A stretch of 64,000 nt of DNA. Source: Blastococcus aggregatus. GTDB taxonomy: Bacteria; Actinomycetota; Actinomycetes; Mycobacteriales; Geodermatophilaceae. A model generated the notes under the pieces. It was not told the DNA's origin, ran no database searches, and saw nothing but the letters and a program-made list of their open reading frames with translations. The translations under genes and the position numbers were made by a program. The DNA lies in NCBI RefSeq assembly GCF_900221005.1, contig NZ_OBQI01000006.1:62001-126000 (forward strand), written 5' to 3'. Numbering within the stretch: the stretch's first letter is position 1; the number at the start of each line of letters is the position of its first letter. Of this stretch, positions 58,417 to 64,000 are shown one piece after another.

Positions 58417-59085
58417 TCAGGAACGGTCGGCCGGCTCCACGATCGTGACCTCGACGGCCCGGAACTGGCCGGGGGTCTCCAGGAGCACGGCCTTGGTGGG
58501 CTCCCCCACGTCGAGGGCGGGTTCGCGCCGCAGAGCCGCCAGGCCGGTCAGCCGGCGGTCGGCCAGCACCTCGTCGACCAGGCCCTTGTCGCCGCCGGTG
58601 AACAGGGCGACCACGTCGGCCAGGTGCGGCAGCAGCACCCGCGCGGCGGTGTCCGCCGCCGAGCTCACGACCGCGTCGGTCTGGTGCCCCCGCCGCCGGG
58701 CGAACCGCTGCTGCGACCAGCCGCCGGCCGCGGTCCGCCCCTGGACCTGGCGGGCGTCGACCTTGGACACCCTCAGCCGGGCCCCGTCGAAGACGCCGAC
58801 CGCCCATCGGCCACGTCGCACGAGCAGGACGGCGGCGGTCCGGTCGGCCCGCGCGGCCGCCGTGAAGCCGGCGAGCGCCGGCTGCCCCGGCGTCCACCCG
58901 AACGGCGCCCGCAGGACGACCGTCGTGGTGTCCGCGCAGGTGAGCCGCAGCGTGCCGTCGTCGTCAGGCACCGCGTCGGCGAACGCCCCGTGCCGCTCGG
59001 CGACGCCGTCCAGCCACTTCCCGAGCCGTTCGGGGGCGACGCCGAGCCGGCGCCCTCCACCCGGAGCCGGGCGCGGCCGGGTCAC
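58417..59085 (-). CDS. acVLRF1-family peptidyl-tRNA hydrolase (ribosome rescue)
   Basis: 222 residues from GTG. It has the actinobacterial Vms1/eRF1-like pattern: VGVFDGARLRVSKVDARQVQGRTAAGGWSQQRFARRRGHQ, with GGWSQ standing for the GGxxQ release motif in the loop that reaches the peptidyl-transferase centre. Then ALFTGGDKGLVDEVLADRRL follows. It should hydrolyse peptidyl-tRNA on split 50S subunits. The start overlaps the upstream hydrolase stop (GTGA), so it is third in an MFS-hydrolase-acVLRF1 operon. Confidence 0.85.
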   Translation of the reverse strand: MTRPRPAPGGGRRLGVAPERLGKWLDGVAERHGAFADAVPDDDGTLRLTCADTTTVVLRAPFGWTPGQPALAGFTAAARADRTAAVLLVRRGRWAVGVFDGARLRVSKVDARQVQGRTAAGGWSQQRFARRRGHQTDAVVSSAADTAARVLLPHLADVVALFTGGDKGLVDEVLADRRLTGLAALRREPALDVGEPTKAVLLETPGQFRAVEVTIVEPADRS

Positions 59086-60344
59086 CGGGAGCGCAGGTCG
59101 AGCAGCCGGTCGAGGACGTCGCCGGTGCGCAGGCCGTCGTGCTCGTACTCGTTGGTCACCCAGGTGCGCACGTTGCCCACGGCGGCGGCGGTCTCCAGCG
59201 ACAGGTCGGCATCGACGAACATGTCGTCGAAGTAGACGGCGGCGTCGACCGGCACCTCGTTGGCGGCCAGCCGGACCGGGTCGTAGAGGGGCGTGTGCGC
59301 CGGGTGCTCGGCGAGCGCGTGCGCGGCGGCGGCGAAGGGCCGCAGCGAGGCGATCTCGTCGAACATCCAGGGGTAGATCATCTCGCCGGTGAACGGCAGC
59401 GGGCGCCGGCCGCCGTCGAACTCCGGGCCGCGCTCGGCCTCCGCGGCCCAGCCGGTCGCGCCGGCCCCCGAGCCGTAGATGCTCTCGTGGAGGGCGGCGT
59501 AGAGCGGGTTGTCCCAGAAGGCGGTGCGGCGGGCGACCTGGTCCAGGAACGTGTCGGCCAGCCCGGTGGGGGCGTCGTCGTCCAGCGCCTCCTCGGCCAG
59601 CCAGTGCAGCTCCTCCGCGCCGGCCTGCGTGCCCAGGACCTGGCCGACGGTCTGCAGCCGGCGCACGGAGAGCACGTCCCCGTCGGGCAGCCGCACCGGC
59701 GCGGCGGCGATCCGGTCGGCCACGTCGGCGAACCGTGCGACGTCGGCCGGATAGCGCTCGTAGAAGCGGCGCACCTTGCCCGCCACGCGCGGATAGGTGC
59801 GGCGGTAGACCTCGCCGGCGTCCGCGCGCAGCCCGGGCAGGCCGCCGGTGATCAGGCAGCGGTCGAGCGCCTCGGGCGCCACGGAGAGGTAGGTGAGGGT
59901 GAGGAAGCCGCCGTAGCTCTGGCCGAGGGTGGTCCAGCGGCGCCCGCCGTAGAGGGTGGCGCGGACGTGCTCGGCGTCGGCGACGATGGAGTCGGCCCGG
60001 AACGCGAGCAGGTGCGCCGCGGCCGCCTGCGCGTCGGGGAAGCGCCGCATCGTCGCGCCGGTGACCCGGGAGCTGCGGCCGGTGCCGCGCTGGTCGAGCA
60101 GCACCACGCGGTGGTCCTGCAGCGCCCGCGGGAGCCAGCCGCCACGCGTCGGTCGCGGCGACTTCCCGCCCGGGCCGCCCTGCAGGAAGAGCAGCAGCGG
60201 CAGGTCGGCGTCCCGCTTGTCCGGGTGCACCAGCTCGCGGACGAAGACCTCGATCGTCGCGCCGTCGTCGTCCCGCCGGTGCAGGGGGACGGGCACCGAC
60301 CGGTCGTGGACCAGCGCCCCCGGGATCTCGTACCGCTCGTCCAT
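59082..60344 (-). CDS. Alpha/beta hydrolase, prolyl-aminopeptidase-like (S33)
   Basis: 420 residues. Oxyanion loop LFLQGGPGGKSP, nucleophile Ser143 in TLGQSYGGFLTLTYL, DQRGTGRSS, and C-terminal VTNEYEHDGLR with the catalytic His. It resembles proline iminopeptidases/S33. No signal peptide. It overlaps the preceding MFS stop by one base and the following acVLRF1 start, so the three are co-translated. Confidence 0.88.
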   Translation of the reverse strand: MDERYEIPGALVHDRSVPVPLHRRDDDGATIEVFVRELVHPDKRDADLPLLLFLQGGPGGKSPRPTRGGWLPRALQDHRVVLLDQRGTGRSSRVTGATMRRFPDAQAAAAHLLAFRADSIVADAEHVRATLYGGRRWTTLGQSYGGFLTLTYLSVAPEALDRCLITGGLPGLRADAGEVYRRTYPRVAGKVRRFYERYPADVARFADVADRIAAAPVRLPDGDVLSVRRLQTVGQVLGTQAGAEELHWLAEEALDDDAPTGLADTFLDQVARRTAFWDNPLYAALHESIYGSGAGATGWAAEAERGPEFDGGRRPLPFTGEMIYPWMFDEIASLRPFAAAAHALAEHPAHTPLYDPVRLAANEVPVDAAVYFDDMFVDADLSLETAAAVGNVRTWVTNEYEHDGLRTGDVLDRLLDLRSR

Positions 60345-61558
60345 CAGCGGGCCAGCGCCGGCGCCGAGGCGTGCTCGGCCGGCACGTGCAGCGACCGCTG
60401 GCTCAGCGCGACCACCACGGCGGCGGCCGCCGCCGCGAGCGTCGCCACCGCCAGGGCGGCGTTCGCGCCCGGCCCGTCGGCGATCTTGCCCGACACCGAG
60501 GCGCCGACGGCCACGCCCAGCGCGAGCGCGGTGCCGATCCAGGTGAAGGCCTCGGTCACGGCGGCGCGGGGCACGAGCAGCTCGGCCAGGGTGAACGCGC
60601 TGATCAGCGACGGCGAGACGGCGATCCCCGCGAGCACGACGAACGGGACCATCAGCCAGACGTCCCGGACGAGCAGCAGCGGAGCGCTGAGCAGGGTCAG
60701 CAGCACGAGCACCCCCGCGAGGCGGTGCCGCAGCGGCAGCCGCCAGTGCACCGCGCCCCATCCGATGCCGCTGACCATCGAGCCGACGGCGAGCCCGGCG
60801 ATGAGCACCCCCGACATCGGTTTCTCCCCCGCCTCGTCGGCGAAAGCGAGCAGCGAGACCTGCAGGGTGCCGAGGATCGTCCCGACCGCGGCGGCGACGA
60901 CGAACAGGACCCGCAGCCCGTCGCAGCGCATGGCCGAGACGCTGCTGCGGTGCTCGTGCGCCGTCGGCCGTGGCTCGGTCCGGCGCTGCGCCGCGAACAG
61001 CAGGCTGCCGACGGTGGCGAGCACGAAGGCGGTGACCAGGCCGGAGGTGGCGTGCCCGGTGGTGGACAGGATCGTGACCAGCACCGGCCCGAGCACGAAG
61101 ACCATCTCGTCGACGACGGACTCCATCGCCATCGCGGTCGGCAGCCGGTGACTGCCCCGCAGCAGGTGGGTCCAGCGGACGCGGATCATCGAGGAGACCG
61201 GCGGGAGGCAGGCGCCGGCGAGCCCGGCGGTGGCGAAGACGGCGAGCAGCGGCCAGTCCTGGCGGACGGCGACGAGGAACGCGGTCCCGGCGGTGACGAA
61301 GACCGCCAGCACGGGCAGCAGCACCCGTCGCTGGCCGTGGGCGTCCGACAGCCGGCCGATGACCGGTCCGGACACCGCCGTCGTCACGGCGCCCACCGCG
61401 GCCACGGCACCGCCGAGGCCGTAGGAACCGGTCTCGGACGCCACGAGCAGCACGCAGCCCAGCCCCACCATCGACAGGGGCAGCCGGCCGATGAACGCCG
61501 CCAGCACCATGGGCAGGGCGTGCGGCGTGCGCAGGACCTGCAGGTAGGGATTCGCCAC
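60344..61558 (-). CDS. MFS transporter
   Basis: 404 residues, about twelve hydrophobic segments with MFS motif A-like GPVIGRLSDAHGQRRVLLP and an Arg-rich mid-loop QRRTEPRPTAHEHR. N-terminus MANPYLQVLRTPHALPMVLAAFIGRLP. Substrate unknown; operon with a peptidase-like hydrolase suggests a peptide or drug exporter, weakly. Confidence 0.82.
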   Translation of the reverse strand: MANPYLQVLRTPHALPMVLAAFIGRLPLSMVGLGCVLLVASETGSYGLGGAVAAVGAVTTAVSGPVIGRLSDAHGQRRVLLPVLAVFVTAGTAFLVAVRQDWPLLAVFATAGLAGACLPPVSSMIRVRWTHLLRGSHRLPTAMAMESVVDEMVFVLGPVLVTILSTTGHATSGLVTAFVLATVGSLLFAAQRRTEPRPTAHEHRSSVSAMRCDGLRVLFVVAAAVGTILGTLQVSLLAFADEAGEKPMSGVLIAGLAVGSMVSGIGWGAVHWRLPLRHRLAGVLVLLTLLSAPLLLVRDVWLMVPFVVLAGIAVSPSLISAFTLAELLVPRAAVTEAFTWIGTALALGVAVGASVSGKIADGPGANAALAVATLAAAAAAVVVALSQRSLHVPAEHASAPALAR

Positions 61559-61661
61559 GTGGGGAAGAGCCTCCGTCGAACGGGTTGCGGCTCTTCCACG
61601 CTAACCGACCCCGAGCGGCGACACCGGACGAGCGGGACGGCGCGCGGGGAGGTCGATCCGG

Positions 61662-61683
61662 CCGCCGACGCCGTTGTCGGCGG
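61662..61683. terminator. Hairpin between SRPBCC and MFS genes
   Basis: CCGCCGAC (61662-61669) pairs with GTCGGCGG (61676-61683), loop GCCGTT. It lies 68 bp beyond the SRPBCC stop and 104 bp before the MFS start; weak terminator or operator. Confidence 0.4.
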
Positions 61684-61750
61684 TCGGATCCCCGGCACGC
61701 TATCGCGCGGATCACAGCCCGTGGTGCAGGCCCGGGACGCGCCTCCCCCG

Positions 61751-62257
61751 TCAGGGGCGGCCGTAGGCCGGGCCGGTGGCGGCGAGGAAGGTGTCCCAGT
61801 CGCCCGGCCCGGGCGCCCCCTCCACCACGGACCCGAACTTCTCCAGGTACCAGTGCCAGCCCAGGGCGAAGTCGGTGACGTCGGCATCGGCGCCGAACAC
61901 CTGGACGAAGCGCAGCACGGTGCGGTCGCCCTCGGTGTCGAGGTCGAGGTCGACCCGCCAGGCGTCGGTGTCCTGCTGCACCCACTCGACGACCAGCCGC
62001 CGCGGCGGGTCGCACTCGACGATCCGCATCGGCTCGCCGACCGGTTCGTCCTCGTGCGTCATCGTGAAGGTGCCGGTGCCGCCCACGGCGCGCTCGCCCT
62101 CGTAGGCGCCGATCCAGCGGGCCAGCCGCTCGGGTTCGGTGAGCGCCGCCCAGACGTCGTCGACGGGGTCCGGCCAGGAGCGGCGGAACTCCAGGCGCTG
62201 CCGCCCGTCGTCCAGCCGCGTCACGACGCCCCGCCGCGACTCCACGCCCTCGGTCAT
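61751..62257 (-). CDS. SRPBCC/AHSA1-family protein
   Basis: 168 residues. RRSWPDPVDDVWAALTEPERLARWIGAYEGE and GTGTFTMTHEDEPVGEPMRIVECDPPRRLVVEWV are typical of AHSA1-like START-fold proteins; GHWYLEKFGSVVEG ends it. Likely hydrophobic-ligand binding. GAGGGGG lies before the ATG. Confidence 0.88.
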   Translation of the reverse strand: MTEGVESRRGVVTRLDDGRQRLEFRRSWPDPVDDVWAALTEPERLARWIGAYEGERAVGGTGTFTMTHEDEPVGEPMRIVECDPPRRLVVEWVQQDTDAWRVDLDLDTEGDRTVLRFVQVFGADADVTDFALGWHWYLEKFGSVVEGAPGPGDWDTFLAATGPAYGRP

Positions 62258-62349
62258 CCGCGCCCCCTCGTTGCTGCGGTGAGCCTCGCTGCCGCAGCCC
62301 ACGGGGACCAGAGGTTTCCGCCCGCGGAACGCCGGGGCATGCGCGGTGC

Positions 62350-62526
62350 ATGACCGTCACCGATCCCGACACCCCGGATCCGCTCAACGACCCCCGCACC
62401 CTGCAGGCCGACCCCGGCGCGATGGGCCAGGGCGAGGACCTCGCCTCCGCCGCCGACGACCCGGTCGCGGCCGGCGAGGACGAGCTGCCCCCTGCCGACG
62501 ACGACACCGGCTACACCGTCCCGTAG
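62350..62526 (+). CDS. Small acidic hypothetical protein, 58 residues
   Basis: ATG frame with strongly acidic disordered sequence (MTVTDPDTPDPLNDPRTLQA..., ending ADDDTGYTVP). No clear ribosome site; no family known. Similar in style to the frames at 32937 and 35574. Confidence 0.55.
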   Translation: MTVTDPDTPDPLNDPRTLQADPGAMGQGEDLASAADDPVAAGEDELPPADDDTGYTVP

Positions 62527-62605
62527 TCGGCCGCGTGGGCATGTGACGGATCGGTCCGATACGGGTACTCCACGGCCCCACCGTCGAGCACCCGAGGAGG
62601 ACCCC

Positions 62606-62848
62606 ATGGCCACCGGTGAGACCGGCTTCGAGGACGTCTTCTACGACCTCGTCTCCGTCCAGTACCACTCGCTCAAGGCCGGGCACGACTACGGCCAGTA
62701 CGTCCGGGACGCCGAGAACGCGGGCCTGGACGACATCGCGAGCTTCTTCCGCGAGGTGATGGAGCAGGACTCCGCGCGGGCGAAGCGCTGCCACGAGTTC
62801 CTGGGGCGCCTGCAGGGCACCGACCAGGGCGGTCCCGCCACCAAGTAG
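62606..62848 (+). CDS. Small helical hypothetical protein, 80 residues
   Basis: ATG with GAGGAGGA 5 nt upstream. Two predicted helices, VFYDLVSVQYHSLKAGHDYGQYVRDAENAG and DIASFFREVMEQDSARAKRCHEFLGRLQ, recall a half-ferritin-like hairpin, but no complete iron-binding set is evident. Function unknown. Confidence 0.7.
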   Translation: MATGETGFEDVFYDLVSVQYHSLKAGHDYGQYVRDAENAGLDDIASFFREVMEQDSARAKRCHEFLGRLQGTDQGGPATK

Positions 62849-62897
62849 CACGCGCTCTCCGCTCGGCCCGCACCGCCGAGCGGAGCCGGCCCCCGGG

Positions 62898-63521
62898 TCA
62901 GCGGACGAGCAGACGCATCAGGGACTCGACGAACGCCGCGGCCTGCTCCCGCCGAGGGAGCACCTCCGGGGTGCTCCGCATCATCGTCGACCAGCCGAGG
63001 TAGGCGGTGTAGGCCAGGACCGCACGGTGCCTGGACTCCTCCGCATCGATGCCCGCGGCCACCAGCTGCTCGGCCACGTAGTCGATGCGACGCCGCGTCA
63101 CCCTGGCGAGGACCTCGTCCACCGCCGGATGACCGGGGTGGGCGGCCAGGCCGACGCTGCGGTCGGGCACATCCGCATGCGTCAGGAAGATCGCCGTGAG
63201 CAGCTCCCGCAGGCGGGAGCCGCCGTCGGCCAGCGGCCCGAGCATGGCGATGACCGCGTCGGTCTCCGCGTTCTCCCACCGCTCGAGGGCAGCCCGGATG
63301 AGGTCCTCGCGGTCGCGGAAGTGCCAGTAGAAGCTGCCCTTGGTGGTCCCGAGCGACCTCGCCAGCGGCTCGATGGCCAGGCCGGTCACGCCACGCTCCC
63401 CGAGCACCTCCAGTGCCGCACGGGTCCAGGCATCCCGGTGCTGGCCCGTCGCGACTTCGGGGTGCTCCTGCGCCTGGACGACCGGCACCTGGACTTCCGC
63501 GTCAGCCTGCGTCTCCTGCAT
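62898..63521 (-). CDS. TetR-family regulator whose 5' end lies antisense over a DUF2867 remnant
   Basis: 207 residues from ATG 63521, or 196 from GTG 63488, which fits the usual TetR N-tail better. The HTH is AWTRAALEVLGERGVTGLAIEPLARSLGTTKGSFYWHFRDREDLIRAAL and the C-domain LAYTAYLGWSTMMRSTPEVLP. The first 15-30 residues are read from the complement of the DUF2867 fragment, so they are not native TetR sequence. Targets unknown; divergent from the nitronate monooxygenase remnant operon. Confidence 0.8.
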   Translation of the reverse strand: MQETQADAEVQVPVVQAQEHPEVATGQHRDAWTRAALEVLGERGVTGLAIEPLARSLGTTKGSFYWHFRDREDLIRAALERWENAETDAVIAMLGPLADGGSRLRELLTAIFLTHADVPDRSVGLAAHPGHPAVDEVLARVTRRRIDYVAEQLVAAGIDAEESRHRAVLAYTAYLGWSTMMRSTPEVLPRREQAAAFVESLMRLLVR

Positions 63522-63683
63522 TCCGGCGGGGCGGCGGAGTTCCTGCAGCTCACGACGACCGTGACCGTCCACGGCGCTCTCGGTCGGGCGTACTTCGCGC
63601 TCGTCCGCCCCTTCCACCGCCGGATCGTCCCCGCGATGCTGCGGTCCGCGGTGACGAAGGAACCGGGCACCATGGGCACGTGA
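63438..63683 (+). pseudogene. C-terminal remnant of a DUF2867-like gene
   Basis: An open frame of 81 codons reads VLARRDFGVLLRLDDRHL then DFRVSLRLLHSG, FLQLTTTVTVHGALGRAYFALV and RPFHRRIVPAMLR, the typical C-terminal strand and helix of DUF2867 proteins. Upstream the same frame is plain antisense of tetR, so the first half of the domain is absent. Its TGA overlaps the GTG of the next gene (GTGA), the sign of an original two-gene operon. The family assignment rests on recognition by eye. Confidence 0.5.
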
Positions 63684-64000
63684 TCCACACCCCCCTCACC
63701 CGCCGGTTCGACCTCTCCACGCCGGTCATCGGCGCCCCGATGGCCGGCGTCTCGGGCGGCGCGCTGGCCGCGGCCGTCTCGCGTGCCGGCGGGCTCGGGA
63801 TGATCGGCGTGAGCGGGCGGCACAGCGCCGAATTCGTGACAGCGGAGAGCGCCGTGGCCGGGCAGGACCAGCTGCCGTTCGGCGTCGGGCTGATGATCTG
63901 GACCCTGGCCGACCGGCCGGAGTTGTTCGACGCGACGGTCGCGGCGAGGCCCAGCCTGGTGTCGATGTCGTTCGGCGACCCGGCGCCCTGGGTCGGCCCG
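63680..64000 (+). CDS. Nitronate monooxygenase (NPD family), 3' part missing
   Basis: The first 107 codons from GTG: TPLTRRFDLSTPVIGAPMAGVSGGALAAAVSRAGGLGMIGVSG is the FMN-binding start of 2-nitropropane dioxygenase/nitronate monooxygenase, followed by QLPFGVGLMIWTL. These flavoenzymes oxidise nitronates. The gene runs off the right edge. It overlaps the DUF2867 remnant by GTGA. Confidence 0.88.
   Translation, partial: MIHTPLTRRFDLSTPVIGAPMAGVSGGALAAAVSRAGGLGMIGVSGRHSAEFVTAESAVAGQDQLPFGVGLMIWTLADRPELFDATVAARPSLVSMSFGDPAPWVGP

Overview
The window is very GC-rich, coding-dense DNA from an actinobacterium. GTG starts are common, genes are joined by ATGA/GTGA stop-start overlaps, and several genes appear to have leaderless promoters (TANNNT about 6-7 nt before the start codon). 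An HspR/HAIR heat-shock circuit, acVLRF1, HelR, MSMEG_1061-type PPOX, DUF3253, DUF3817 and a RipA-like NlpC/P60 enzyme all point to Actinomycetota. The overall flavour fits Geodermatophilaceae (Blastococcus, Geodermatophilus, Modestobacter), but that family assignment is inference. From memory, the first 18 kb recalls the mycobacterial dcd / Fe-S reductase (Rv0338c) / dnaK-grpE-dnaJ-hspR / clpB neighbourhood, so this looks like core chromosome. I see no phage, IS element, CRISPR array or rRNA.

Layout. 0-2.8 kb: a membrane-anchored sulfite-oxidase-like molybdoenzyme (cut by the left edge) and two small membrane proteins. 2.8-13.8 kb: the chaperone block. clpB has a perfect HAIR operator, and dnaK-grpE-dnaJ-hspR-marR is one overlapping operon with a degenerate HAIR upstream. 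Between them lie an OhrR/OsmC peroxide pair and a MarR-controlled DHA2 efflux pump. 14-18.4 kb: a large Fe-S reductase, a CynX-type MFS protein and dCTP deaminase. 18.5-24.4 kb: a secreted subtilisin with a Pro/Gly linker and an IPT/TIG domain, a PAS protein plus soluble chemoreceptor, a phosphotransferase-like protein and tRNA-Gly(CCC). 24.5-30.4 kb: a universal stress protein, a DevS-like kinase behind a 10-codon leaderless leader ORF, a NarL-type regulator, a type III polyketide synthase with its methyltransferase, and ribokinase. 30.5-35.7 kb: an orphan ZnuA-like lipoprotein, a TetR, several tiny acidic ORFs, a LapA-domain protein and a FadE5-like acyl-CoA dehydrogenase.

35.7-44.5 kb is the most interesting part. 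A 1028-residue family-2 glycosyltransferase is fused to a degenerate EAL domain. It is divergent from a secreted GH18 protein with two chitin-binding-like modules, across an intergenic region with two perfect inverted repeats. A GGDEF diguanylate cyclase with an I-site lies 3.6 kb away. The set looks like a c-di-GMP-responsive exopolysaccharide synthesis and trimming module in which EAL takes the place usually held by PilZ.

44.7-64 kb: SRPBCC proteins, a branched-chain/pyruvate dehydrogenase E1-alpha/E1-beta/E2 operon ending in a 4 x 14-bp tandem repeat, small redox and beta-lactamase-fold enzymes, an NlpC/P60 peptidase with an MtrA-box-like repeat, YihY, HelR, an MFS-hydrolase-acVLRF1 operon, small ORFs, and a TetR gene whose 5' end lies antisense over what looks like the remnant of a DUF2867 gene. 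A nitronate monooxygenase runs off the right edge.
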